Part shown: positions 1 through 10,935 of the stretch, piece by piece
Layout: each line of letters opens with the position of its first letter
Numbering within the stretch: the first letter of the stretch is position 1
Source of the DNA: Azolla caroliniana
Taxonomy: Eukaryota; Polypodiophyta
NCBI GenBank assembly: GCA_043228905.1
Contig: JBHGNT010000007.1
Span: 2,046,001-2,110,000, forward strand
Reading direction: 5' to 3'
DNA: 64,000 nt
Program-made: the position numbers and the translations under genes
Notes under the pieces: generated by a model
The model's input: only the letters and a program-made list of their open reading frames with translations
Databases searched by the model: none
What the model was told of the DNA's origin: nothing

Positions 1-1223
1 GCAAATTTTCATTTACATGTGTTTGCGCACGTGCATGTGTAATTGTGTGTGTCTATTTATGCATATATGTAAATGTGTATGTTATGTGTGCGTGTGTGTT
101 ATGGTTAAAAATATTGGGGGGAGGGGTATGCTTTGGAATTTATTATAGGTATATATGTGTAATTTGTCGATATTTGGGAAGCATAAATCCCCCCCCCCCC
201 ATTTTGAGTCGTAGGTGTAAACGTTACAAACAATGGGGAAGGATGTGAGGTTCTATTGTGTGAACCGTGGGTTGGAATTGGAGAAGGAGGCTCAAGAAAA
301 ACAAGAAGTTGATAGAGAATCAATTAATAAAATGATTGGTGCAATGTTGATTGTCGTCGACATGAAAATGGCCACCAATGCACACGCCCACAAAGTAGTT
401 CCTTGATGCACAAAGTCCACACAGTAGAACTCAATGTGTTCTATCATGGGGCATTCCCACAAAGGAAACACAGGGGCAAGGTGGGGGATGGGAATTTCTC
501 TTTCAGAGTTTCTTCGTGTGGACAAGTCCACACGAAATTGAGCTTATAATGACTGGGCAATTTCCCATGATCAAACATTGACCAATGGGAGGCACCCGAT
601 TTTGGGGAATTCTTGGGCTTGCATAGAGAGATCAAGGTATGTTGTTTGCGATACATAAAATACTTAGAGATGCGGGTTCAAATACCAGTTCCCCACAAAT
701 TTCAATCTGATGTCCAATTTTGTATCTTGTCGAAATTGAATGTTTCTAGGGTTGTAAATGTCGAATTCAAGAGATTGAGAAATAATAAATAATTTCCATT
801 TTTAATCGTTACCAATTTTGAATGAAAGAAGTGAGCAGTGATTGGACATGTGAATACCTCGGGTTTACATAAAAGGAGCAAATTTGCAAGTTCCGCGAGG
901 ACATAAGCATGTCCTTCTTGAGAATAGCCTTGCTAAAAAGGAAGTCATTCCATACTTCTTTTAGAAGTGTTTTGAATCAAACTCTTGCTTGCTCCTCTAA
1001 GTTTGTTAATAAGCTCGTGTAAGATTTTTGAGTTGTTTTATATTGTTATAAGCATTGCCAAGAATGCATAGATTAATGGTGTGGGAGTGTGTGTGTTTGT
1101 CTTAGGTATGCATGTTGGAAAATGTACGTATGTGCTTATGTTTGTATGTTTATGTAATTGAGTGTGTTTTTGTAAATGTGTAGGGCTAAGTGGAGATGGA
1201 ATCATGGAGGGGTATGAGTGTAG
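1..1223. other. gene-free stretch
   Basis: No open frame here has a recognisable domain or plausible length. There is a C10-C12 tract near 190-201. The rest is AT-rich sequence with short TG-rich patches. A weak tRNA B-box-like string near 665-676 is not accompanied by an A box or a cloverleaf. Confidence 0.6.
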
Positions 1224-1261
1224 AAAATAAATAAATAAATAAATAAACAAACAAAAAAATA

Positions 1262-1316
<55 letters not shown>

Positions 1317-1353
1317 ATACATAAATAAATAAATAAATATATAAATACATACA

Positions 1354-1384
<31 letters not shown>

Positions 1385-1790
1385 ATACATAAAAAACAAA
1401 AAAAGTATGTAAGTAAATAAATAAATAAATAAATAAATACGAAAGTAAGTAAATAAATAAATAAATACGAAAGTAAGTAAAAAAGATAAAAATACAAAAA
1501 ATTAATAGATAAATAAATGAATAAATAATCATAAAAAAAAAGAAAGTAAAAAAGAAAAGAAAAAAAGAAAGTATAAATTGAAACAATGAACAAGTATGTA
1601 AATAAATGAATAAATTGAATCAATGAACAAGTATGTAAGTATGTAAATGAATGAATGAATAAGTAAATAAAAAATAAAAATAAATAAGTAAGTAAATAAA
1701 TAGATAAATAAGTAAATAAATAAGTAAATAAATAAAAAGAGAAAAAAAGAAAAAAGAAAAAAAAAGAAAAAAAGAAAAGAAAAGATTGAT
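1224..1790. repeat. AAAT-type microsatellite followed by purine tract
   Basis: About 500 bp of imperfect AAAT/AAGT tetranucleotide repeat is followed by an A/G-rich tract (1735-1785). The long minus-strand open frames across it are read from the repeat itself (runs of Leu, Phe, Ile, Tyr) and are not genes. It lies immediately beyond the 3' end of LINE 1. Confidence 0.95.
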
Positions 1791-2041
1791 GCTCTGTTTC
1801 AAAGAGGGAAAACCCAGAAAGAAGAAAGAAAGAAAGATATATTAACGTCTTCTAAGGCCAAAATTGGCCCATGAGACAAATGGTTTACAACAAAAATGGG
1901 ATATTTACCCATTCATCGAAGTAAAAATAAAAATAAGATGAAAAATAGAGTTTAAGCTAAATAGTTCTAAAAAATAACAAACATGTTTTATATAGAAACA
2001 TGTTCTACTACAATGAAAATGGTGTTATACAATTGTTATTT

Positions 2042-5000
2042 TCATTTCCATCCAAGTCTCTCGAAGAGAAGCGGAAGGTCAAAGGGTTGCGATGTGGATG
2101 TGGCCCGTGGTCCCCATGTAAGAGGTACCCCAACCATAGCTTCTAGTCGACGTAGCTCACGTTCCCTTATCTTCTTAATCTTGTCTACTCCACGTTGACT
2201 TGTTTTGAAGCCCAACATTCGAGGGCGTTTCGTTGTTCTTTGCATTTCTACTTCCTCAAGGGAGAGGCCGAGCGGCGTAAGTGTATCCACATTCATCGTC
2301 TCCCCTTGTTCCTGAAAAATTACACTAGTTACATGGTGATGAATACTAAGAGGGTTATCGTTAGCACTTTGTAATTTATTCTCCCTATGTTGTTTTAGGT
2401 CTAAGATATATCTACCTAGTCTCTTTACATTCGGGGTATCTAATAGTTTGGAGAGGGTGGGAGAGGGTCCTAGTATGTCTTGGTATTCCGCTCGTATCTC
2501 GGCATAAGTTGGGCATTTGCATGTGAAGTGATACTCATCCTCTATCTCTATGTGGCATAACCTACATAACCTTTCCTCTCTAGGGACTCTATTAGCCCGA
2601 CCATTCTCAATCTCAAGTTGGTGAGATGATATCCTAAGTTGTCCAATGGCCACCCTTAGTGCATTTGATAAGAATGTATCTAAATATCTTGGTCGTGTAA
2701 TAAAGCCTAGCGTAGAGAAGCGCAAGAAGTGTTCCTTATAGTACACCATTTTAGATGGGAGTGGTTCTCGTGGGGTGATCCATTTGTATCGAGTGTAAAT
2801 TTGCCATATTTCTTGGCGTATCACTTTATTACGATCTTCGTGAGAGATTAAAGTTTGATCAGTCCCATGGTTGTACTTAAGGGGAGGTAGGTTATTAATG
2901 TCTATGCCGTTCGCACGGAGCCAACTCACCACGATGCTATACCAAGAGTTAGTGTCGCCAGACACATATAAAGATCGAGACGCCTCAAAGGCTCGACAGG
3001 ATATCCTATCTTGTGGTTGGCTATGTATCCGATGAATAAAAACTACCACTTGAAAGAGTGCTTCTACTAACATCGGGGGTAGACTGAACTCAGCTCTAAT
3101 AATGTCATGTGGTACTGTCGATTTGCTTCGGAGTTGACGTGATAACATCGTCACTAAAGGTCTCTCTAATTGCGTCCACATGAAAGATGGTAAACCTGGA
3201 GCCCATACTACTGATGCATACATGAGGGATGGGGTCACTAATGAGTCAAAAAGCCATCCCTTAGTCCGTGGCTCTTGAAAGTATGTCTGATGGCATTGTC
3301 TCTCTAAGAGTGAGAGGGATGCATACCCTCTCGTTAGCCTATCTTTGGCTGCCTGGGTCATCGAGAATTTACCTGAGCGAGCACTAAAGGTGACTCCCAA
3401 GTATACATACGATCCCACTACCTCAACTGGTTTATGAGAGAGGATTAGGTGACATTGACTCCTAACTCGGGACGATGTATGAAAGATAAGGACTTTAGTT
3501 TTCGCTAAATTCACTACCAGTCCTCGTTGTGTACAAAAGTCATCCAGGGCATTAAGATGCTTTTGTAGGTCGTGTTCCGACTCTGAGAGCAAGACAATGT
3601 CGTCTGCGTAGAGTAAGAGACTAACTTGCGTCTCCCCAATAGCTACTCCCTTGCCTCCCTTACGAGCAATAAAATCAGTGATCTCATCAATGTAGATCCC
3701 AAAAAGAGTCGGTGATAGGGGGCAACCCTGTTTTACACCAATGGTGCTAGTGAAACAATCGGATAGGCCACCTGGGCATCTTACACACCCAAAGACTTGC
3801 TCGTATAGGGCATAAATGGCCCATATCATGTCATCTGGTATCTCCAAGCTCTTAAGTCTATCAAACAACCTTTCCCTAGGAACCGTGTCAAAGGCCTTGC
3901 GAAAGTCCACAAAGCAACAATATAGTTTCTTCTTACGAGCCTTTGTCTGGTCAATTAAGCACCTGAGTGTGAAGATATGGTCAATAGTAGAGAAGGCTCG
4001 TCTAAAGCCAGCTTGCTCAGGTGCTCGAAGACTTAATGTTTCCATATAATCACTGAGCTCCGCTTCCATTACTGCACCATATAGTTTAGCGAGCGTATGA
4101 CCTATCATAACGGTCCTATATGTATTTGGGTCCATTGAGTCCCCTCCTTTATGTATAGGGGCCACTGTGTTCATGGCCCATTGTGGTGGAAAACCCTCGG
4201 CGAGGGCGCGGTTGAAGATTAGAGCGAGAAGGGGGGCTAGGCACTCTCGAGCATATATGATGTGCTCGGCACACAATCCTGTGTGGTCCATGGATTTCCT
4301 ATGTTGTAATTTTTTGATGACCTTCGTGACCCTAGAGGTCGTGAAAAGTGTCCCCATGGTAGGTCGAGGTGTGGAGGGCATTGGAATGGGTGGTTGGTTC
4401 GGGACATGGTAGAGTCTCTCAATATATGTGTGCCAAATATTGGGATCCTCGATGGGTGTTTGTGGTCTCGGTTCCCGTAGCCTCTTCCATGCGAGGGCAC
4501 AATCCCTACTCATGAGCATATGGTAGAGTTCCCAATATTGAGATGCTTCCCAAGCCCGTCTTTTACGACGTGTCATCTTGCGCATCTCTTTGCGAGCCTG
4601 TACTGAGGAAATAGTACCACTAAGCCGCGATACTTTAAGTTGTCTATACAACTCTCTACAATCCTCATCATACCACTTGTTCTGTGGCATAGACCCAATT
4701 CTACTATGATTGGAGTCTTTTGTGTATGGGAAGCTACTAGTTGCTGCTGAGTGGAGGATGTGTGTGAGTTCTGTAGTGAGGTGCTCTAAAGGCAAGGAAG
4801 AATCAAAAGAGGAGAGATGCGCTTGAACATGTCGAGAATAGATGTCAGCGAGCTCATGCGTGAAATGTATTATAGTGCGATGGGTTGGTTTACTAGAGTT
4901 GGTGGCGTGGGAGGCGTCACATTTTAGCTCAAAGTATAGGAAGCTATGGTCTGCGCCAATGGGGCATGGGGCCACCCGGAAGGAGCTAACCATGTGGGTA

Positions 5001-5755
5001 GCTTCAGGGCGTCCTATTAGGTAATCAACTGTGCTTTCCCCTCCTCCATGTGGGAAACATGTGAGCTCTTCCGAGCCCGGCCACTTGGCTAAGCCATTAT
5101 ATATGATCATCTGGTGTCGGCTTCCAAGTTCAAGCAGATGATGGCCAAAGCTTGTGGCGTCCGCACCTTGATCTTTTGATGTACGTGTTATGCCTAAGGC
5201 TAAAGGGTCGACATTCACCATTTCTAGGTTTCTATCCATCTGAAATATTGTGCATTGGCGGGATTGGGTTCTCGCATTGAAATCTCCTACAAGGAAGACT
5301 TCCCCTTGAGAAGAATATCGGATTATGTCATCCGATAAAGGTTCGTATGGAGAAGGCCCATGTGGCGTTCCTTCATCAACTATACTCGCCACTCCAGCCA
5401 TATTATACCGAGATCCTTTCGGGGGGAAGTAACAAATGGCAATAAATATCATCTGATCTTTGCTAGTGAGTACTTTCACCCACATAAAACGGGCTTCTGG
5501 GTCTTTCTTTAGTATTTCTATCCTACTATGTATCTCTCTCCGAAATAATATCGCAACCCCTCCAGACCCTCTAGTAGTGTGTCGACGTGAGGTTTGTCTA
5601 AAGACAGATTCCCAACGAAAACCATCAACTCGTGGTAATCCTCGATTTGGACTTTGATGTGTTTCTACCAAAAAAAGTATATAAGATACCCTCAAAATCT
5701 CCTCTAGACGGCCAGGGTGTGTCCAAAGTGCACCGTTACAATTCCATAAACTCAT
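2042..5755 (-). CDS. LINE ORF2: endonuclease-reverse transcriptase
   Basis: An uninterrupted frame of about 1,237 codons from the first ATG at 5755 (the open frame extends upstream to the ORF1 stop). The N-terminal third is an APE-type endonuclease, with WNCNG near the start, LVETHQ and GDFNAR. The reverse transcriptase follows, with AFDTVPRERL, GVKQGCPLSPTLFG and the catalytic LYADD (about 3598-3609). The C-terminus has a CRLCHIE...HFTCKC zinc-binding cluster near 2518-2575. The protein would nick target DNA and copy the element RNA by target-primed reverse transcription. No disabling change is visible, so this is the best-preserved retroelement protein here. Translation may depend on readthrough or re-initiation after ORF1, because no spacer in another frame separates them. 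Confidence 0.88.
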   Translation of the reverse strand: MSLWNCNGALWTHPGRLEEILRVSYILFLVETHQSPNRGLPRVDGFRWESVFRQTSRRHTTRGSGGVAILFRREIHSRIEILKKDPEARFMWVKVLTSKDQMIFIAICYFPPKGSRYNMAGVASIVDEGTPHGPSPYEPLSDDIIRYSSQGEVFLVGDFNARTQSRQCTIFQMDRNLEMVNVDPLALGITRTSKDQGADATSFGHHLLELGSRHQMIIYNGLAKWPGSEELTCFPHGGGESTVDYLIGRPEATHMVSSFRVAPCPIGADHSFLYFELKCDASHATNSSKPTHRTIIHFTHELADIYSRHVQAHLSSFDSSLPLEHLTTELTHILHSAATSSFPYTKDSNHSRIGSMPQNKWYDEDCRELYRQLKVSRLSGTISSVQARKEMRKMTRRKRRAWEASQYWELYHMLMSRDCALAWKRLREPRPQTPIEDPNIWHTYIERLYHVPNQPPIPMPSTPRPTMGTLFTTSRVTKVIKKLQHRKSMDHTGLCAEHIIYARECLAPLLALIFNRALAEGFPPQWAMNTVAPIHKGGDSMDPNTYRTVMIGHTLAKLYGAVMEAELSDYMETLSLRAPEQAGFRRAFSTIDHIFTLRCLIDQTKARKKKLYCCFVDFRKAFDTVPRERLFDRLKSLEIPDDMIWAIYALYEQVFGCVRCPGGLSDCFTSTIGVKQGCPLSPTLFGIYIDEITDFIARKGGKGVAIGETQVSLLLYADDIVLLSESEHDLQKHLNALDDFCTQRGLVVNLAKTKVLIFHTSSRVRSQCHLILSHKPVEVVGSYVYLGVTFSARSGKFSMTQAAKDRLTRGYASLSLLERQCHQTYFQEPRTKGWLFDSLVTPSLMYASVVWAPGLPSFMWTQLERPLVTMLSRQLRSKSTVPHDIIRAEFSLPPMLVEALFQVVVFIHRIHSQPQDRISCRAFEASRSLYVSGDTNSWYSIVVSWLRANGIDINNLPPLKYNHGTDQTLISHEDRNKVIRQEIWQIYTRYKWITPREPLPSKMVYYKEHFLRFSTLGFITRPRYLDTFLSNALRVAIGQLRISSHQLEIENGRANRVPREERLCRLCHIEIEDEYHFTCKCPTYAEIRAEYQDILGPSPTLSKLLDTPNVKRLGRYILDLKQHRENKLQSANDNPLSIHHHVTSVIFQEQGETMNVDTLTPLGLSLEEVEMQRTTKRPRMLGFKTSQRGVDKIKKIRERELRRLEAMVGVPLTWGPRATSTSQPFDLPLLFERLGWK

Positions 5756-5791
5756 CCTAAGTCTATTATTTGTCACATGGGCCACACGCCG

Positions 5792-6583
5792 TCAATTGGC
5801 AGCGCGATCATTTATTATGACCCGTCCGTCTCGGTAGAAGGCACGATGCCCCTCTTTACGAGCTTGTATGACTCGCGGCATACAAGTTTTACGATGCTCA
5901 ATTTGCATCTTGGTCAAGTCTTCATCGAGGTAGATGGGCTCCCCGCCCAATCCTCGAAGAATTGGTCTCTTTTTAAAAAAGGCGATTCTAGATTCCGAGT
6001 CCTTAAATTGAAGAACTAAAGCTCTTTTCCTAGTGGTGTCACGCCCTACCCTCCAAGTTTTAGTGATTGGTAGGGCTTCATATCCCAACATTTTACCCAA
6101 GGTTTGTGCATCTTCGTCGGGAGATGCCCCTTCCTTGAGCCCAGTAACTCATACATTTAGGCGTCGAGCTTGACGCATTTTTTCCTCCTCGAGGGTAGTG
6201 TTTACAATATTTTCGTCCTTTAGTTCTTTTTTAATATTACGTTTTACTACATCAACCCACCCAGTTTTTGCTAGTTCCATATCACTTTTAACCTCTTCTT
6301 TAACTTTTTTTATCTCGTCCTTAATATCCTCTAGAGAAGATATTTCACCATCTTCCCTAGATGTTTCAAGGTCCTTAATTCGTTTTTGAAGGTTTACGTT
6401 ATCTACCTTAAGTTTCGCTACTTCAGCAATAAGCAATTCTCTTTCTTCCTTATCTTTTTGTTTTTCAGCTTCAATTTCTTTCACCCATTTTTCCATTTTA
6501 ACGAACCGGTTAAGGACATCTAAAAAATCTTCCTTACTTATAATTTCTTCGTTTGTTTCCTTATGGTTTCGTCGAGAAGTCAT
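5792..6583 (-). pseudogene. LINE ORF1, RNA-binding chaperone, with internal TGA
   Basis: The frame starts at ATG 6583. Its first ~140 residues are rich in Lys and Glu with heptad-like spacing (for example VAKLKVDNVNLQKRIKDLE), as expected for an ORF1p coiled coil. The second part (about 5795-6148) resembles the RRM/C-terminal region of L1-type ORF1 proteins. A TGA at 6149-6151 interrupts it after RRLNV. An Arg codon CGA is the likely ancestor, a single C-to-T change at a CpG. The ORF ends at TGA 5792-5794, followed directly by CGG. ORF1, the internal stop, the terminal stop and ORF2 are all in one frame. Confidence 0.7.
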
Positions 6584-6655
6584 CTTGTAATTCAAAAGAT
6601 AAAGAAAGAAAAAGACAAAAGGACAGAAAAAACTTAGCCGAGCATCGACGTCTTT

Positions 6656-6849
6656 CGCGCTAGATATGAGTGTAGAAGCACATGTATGCTTGTTTCAGCC
6701 GGTGACGTCGTCCGGTAAGTGAAGTACCACGATACATACATACATACATACATACATACATACATACATACATAGTAGTAGTAGCAGTAAGTAAGTAAGT
6801 AGTGAGTGAAGTGAGGTGAGGGCAGGCCTGAACACCATTTTCTCCCGCC
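6656..6849 (+). promoter_or_regulatory. RFC3 promoter/5' leader with CATA repeat
   Basis: This short stretch between the LINE 5' end and the RFC3 start codon must contain the proximal RFC3 promoter and leader. It holds a CATA repeat (about 6735-6774), then short GTA and AAGT runs. No clear TATA box is seen. The exact transcription start cannot be set from the sequence. Confidence 0.45.
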
Positions 6850-9800
6850 ATGGAAGAAGAAGAAGAGGTAGCAACAACTGCAGGAGCCGCCATGGATGTG
6901 GACATGGCCAAACCTCCGCCTCCTCTCCCCTCCTCCGTATCATCCTCCATATCCATTCAGAAGGGGAAGGCAAAGCTTGGCTCCCTCTCTGCTGCTGCTC
7001 CCTCTCGAACTTCTCCTTGGGTCGAGAAATACAGACCTTCCTCCCTCTCAGATGTTGCTGCCCACAAAGACATCATTGAAACAAGTCAGTTTATATCTTC
7101 TTCTTTTTCGTTATATTTTATACGCATGCATCTAGCTCTCTCTGCGTTTGTAGGTACCTACATATGTGTGTATTAGGTACGGAATATATGTATGATGTGT
7201 CTGTAGAACAAGTAAATTTCTCCCCTTGCTAATTCTCTTTTTCTCTATTTATACACAATCATACATACACATTTAGATACAACTTTTTTTTTATGTGGGT
7301 ATGTATGTGTGTATGAAACAAGTAAATTTCTTCCCAGTCATGTATACTTGCATATATTCACACATACATACAATTACATTTTATGTATGTGGGTTTGCGT
7401 GCATGCATCTGCATATTGTATATAATATATTACAAAAAATGTTTATATGTATATAGTGATATCGTCTTATTTTTCCATCTGGAAACTCTAAAAACACATT
7501 AAACACTCTCAATCCACACACCTTTGGAACCTGATCATCTGAGGAACTTGGAATGCTTCCTGAGCCAAATCTAACTTCAGCTAAATGACTTTTGGACATC
7601 GAAGCGAGATAGGTACAGAGACTCGACGGGAGCTATTCGAACGAACACTCTTTCAATCTTTACAGTCGGAGAGTTACTGACTGTACGACTACTACGACCA
7701 TCCATCGGATTAGATAACTAAGTGAGACATTGATAAAGCTTTTTTGGGAACTAAACACACTTGTAGCTGACAAATTGAGTGGCGATTGGATAATCTTAAG
7801 GGAATGCAATAATCCCAGCACTGATATTAGTCTGACATTTTATCAAGTTGATTTACCATGTAGAATGTGGATTTTGACTTGGTCAGATTTTGATAGCTAG
7901 TTGAGAGCTTGGAACTCATGCAAATCTTCCAAGATTTCTGGTTTATTCTGTGGGAGAGCTTGGTCATCTTTCAATGTTGACACATTTTCCAACTTACGCG
8001 AGTTACTGCACCCTCTTGAATAGCATTTATGATGGGTTCTTTGATGTGTCATATCCATTTGCATCTTGGACAACTGTTGTGTAGTTTTCTTCCTGAACCT
8101 TGGACGAACCATTTGTTCTCTTCTAGGTAATGATTTACAGTGCCAGGCTTAGAGTTTTGAGCCTGAGAGCTGATACCCACTACCCAAATTTCTCAAGACC
8201 ATCTCCTCTCAAACCTAGCACTAGTCTAACATTCTAGTACCCTCCTCACACGCCTTCTCTTTCTTTTCAGGACCAGAATCTGGTAGACCTTCCTAGTGTT
8301 TTTATACAACACTTTGCAATCGGATTGCTTGAATTGTTTTTTATATGAATGAATCAGCATATCATTGGCTGTTTTTGAGAAATAGGCTGTATATTAACTG
8401 TACGTAATGTATACCATAGTCACCATGTAGCCTATTCATGGAGAATTTGCTACATAGCCTGTCAAAGTAAATTCAAATATAATCAAACTGTGGGTGTGAT
8501 TTGCCTTGGCCAAAAGCTCTTAGCTGGTAGGTTTGGAGCCAGGGCGAGAGTGGGCAAGCAGCCATTATCACTATACAAACTTCAAATATGGACATGATGG
8601 CTTTGGTCTACCTTTTCAAGGATGATTTTGATTTCATACAGAGGATAGACACTAATTCTTGTGCTGCATATGGGGATCCAATTTCATCCTCCATCCGTCT
8701 CAAAAATTTCTTAAGATGGATTATTCTTAAAGATTTTCATCAAGATAAGTTGTATATTCCCAAACCCCCTTGATGCCTACATTTTTGTTCTACTATTTGT
8801 ACCTTCAACTTGTAACCTCTTAGGATTTTAGTGAAGTTTGTGCGCTTCAACATCCTATTAAAAAATGTAAATTTAATGTTTTCCGTTTTTCTGTTGGTTG
8901 TAGTTGATAGACTTACAGGTGAGAACCGGCTGCCACACTTACTTCTATATGGACCTCCAGGAACGGGGAAGACATCCACGATTCTGGCTGTTGCCCGCAA
9001 GCTGTATGGGAGTCAATTTCAAAACATGATATTGGAGCTCAATGCTTCAGATGATCGTGGCATTGATGTCGTGCGTCAACAAATACAAGACTTTGCAAGC
9101 ACTCAAAGCATATCTTTTGGGTATAGTTTGGGTCATTAACTTCCTTTCTAGTTGGACTTAGGGCATTTAAGAAGGCTAGGAAGATGTGTCATTGGTGAAC
9201 AAAACCAAGCTTCACTTCCAATTATCTTCTACAGAAGTGGCACATGCTATTTCTCCAATTATCTCCAAGTAGAGAATATTATTTGTATCCTTGCTATGCA
9301 TATCCCATGTTTGTCCTCATACAGTTTATTATTGTTTTTGTTTTAATGCTGTGTCTTTTACTGATTATCACTAGTGATATAATTTAGGGCAAGAGTCAAT
9401 GTAAAGCTAGTCATATTGGATGAGGCAGATGCAATGACGAAAGAAGCACAATTTTCACTTCGGAGGGGCAAGTGATTACTTGCCTTTGTTTCCTCTATTT
9501 CCTCTATGATTACACATAATTTGTATAGGCTTATTTTATAATTACTGTTGCATTGCCTTTGGACAGTTATTGAGAAGTACACAAAAAACACACGATTTTG
9601 CCTTATTTGTAACTATGTCAGCAAAATTATACCAGCATTACAATCACGATGTACACGATTTCGTTTTGCACCACTTGATAGTGAGAATGTCACTGAGCGT
9701 TTGAGATTCGTCATCAAAGAAGAAGGGTAATTACTTGTATGGCTTCTTTCTTTGAAAAACTTTTTCTAGTGGGTTTTTTCATAGAATTTCTCTTACAAAC

Positions 9801-10935
9801 AACACATTATTGGAAACAGGCTAGATGTTACTGAAGATGGTCTTGCCGCTATAGTGAGGCTTGGTAATGGAGATATGAGGAAAGGTCTCAATATTCTACA
9901 GGTTTATACTTCAATTGTCTTATTAGACTGGATTTGACCTCGCATCATTTGTTGTTTTTGCTCTGGGTAATAGTCTTTTGTTTGCTTCAGTCTACTCATA
10001 TGGCTTGCCCTCGAATCACTGAAGAGGCAGTATATCTCTGTACAGGGAGTCCAATGCCTAAAGATATTGAGCAGATGGCCTATTGGCTTCTGAATGAACC
10101 CTTTTCCATAGCGTACAATTGTATCCTAGTTAACTTATGCAGGAATTAATTTGCAAACTTTACATTGGTTATGGTGGTTGTGTGCGTATGCAATTATAGT
10201 TAAAGGTATGTTTTAACTTGCTCTTAAAGTCAGGGTGAATAACAAAAGCCTTCAGAGAATCATATTGTTTTTTTTGAGATGTCATTGGAGCCTCTACATT
10301 AGGTTCTGTTTTGAGAGTTCATAGCTATGCCAATATTTGTAGGTTGTTTTCTTGCTGTGTGATTACCTTGACTTCAATGAAGTAATATCAGATATGAAAA
10401 CAAAGAAAGGTCTGGCACTTGTGGATGTAATAAGAGAGCTGCATCCGTAAGAACTTCTGAGCTACTTTATTTGGGATTTATGAAGATTTCCATACTGATG
10501 TCTTTATTTTTATAATATACTTTTGAACTCATTCACAAAGTCGTGAAATATGCCAGGTTCGTTTTCAGCATCAATATGCCATCCAATATTCGTGTACAAT
10601 TGGTGAACTCACTTGCTGATATTGAGTAAGTATTAAATTGTTTACATAAATATACATTCGTCCATCTATACACATGCCAACATTGTTATTGAGTGCAAAG
10701 TTTCATGTGAACCCTTATCTTGGGATTCACAGTTAAGGTTTGCACATCAGACACTCTACTACCTCAGCCTTCTTGAAATATACTCTTTATATGTGTGTAT
10801 TATATGTAATAGGATATTTTTCTATTCGTTTCCAGGTATAGGCTTGCTTTTGGGCCCAATGAGAAGCTACAACTTGGAGCAATGATCAGTGCTTTTACTC
10901 ATGCTAGAATTGCTCTAGTTGCTGCTGCGAAGTGA
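6850..10935 (+). CDS. RFC3: Replication factor C subunit 3 (clamp-loader small subunit)
   Basis: AAA+ subunit of the RFC complex, which loads PCNA onto primed DNA in the nucleus. I place nine exons: 6850-7084, 8904-9120, 9388-9467, 9567-9726, 9820-9901, 9991-10120, 10383-10446, 10557-10625 and 10836-10935. They join in frame to 378 residues, close to plant RFC3 proteins (homologous to human RFC5). Motifs: WVEKYRP (RFC box) before residue 70, Walker A GPPGTGKT at 95-102, Walker B LVILDEAD at 158-165, and SRC at 204-206. The C-terminal RFC collar is complete. All junctions are GT-AG except intron 3, which needs a GC donor at 9468. The exon 6/7 junction is the least certain. A second in-frame ATG at 6892 has an excellent start context, so the first 14 residues may be optional. 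The residues before the RFC box are acidic and Pro/Ser-rich. Confidence 0.93.
9468..9566 (+). other. GC-AG intron in RFC3
   Basis: Exon 3 must end at 9467 so that its last base plus TT from exon 4 gives the Val of RRVIEKYTK. The intron then begins GCAAGT, the typical strong GC donor, and ends TTTGGACAG. Using the nearby GT at 9472 would break the frame and the conserved RR-VIEKY sequence. Confidence 0.85.

Larger units (their letters stand above)
1816..6655 (-). mobile_element. LINE 1, nearly full-length non-LTR retrotransposon
   Basis: A minus-strand LINE with ORF1, ORF2 (endonuclease, reverse transcriptase, zinc-binding end) and a 3' region ending in a CTTT repeat instead of poly(A). The last ~80 bp of its 3' region (1816-1893) recur at 44.93-45.01 kb and 55.45-55.53 kb, which fixes the 3' boundary. 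The 5' boundary is not certain: sequence upstream of ORF1 runs to about 6655, and I could not find a convincing target-site duplication. Its 5' end faces the RFC3 gene. LINE 2 and LINE 3 are related, 5'-truncated copies. Confidence 0.85.

Noticed and set aside
660-690. Possible tRNA or SINE B box (GGTTCAAATACC)
   Set aside because: No A box at the right distance and no cloverleaf or repeated flank was found.
1038-1802. Long minus-strand open frames rich in Leu, Phe, Ile and Tyr
   Set aside because: They are read from the AAAT-type microsatellite, which lacks stops on that strand. No start context or domain supports a gene.
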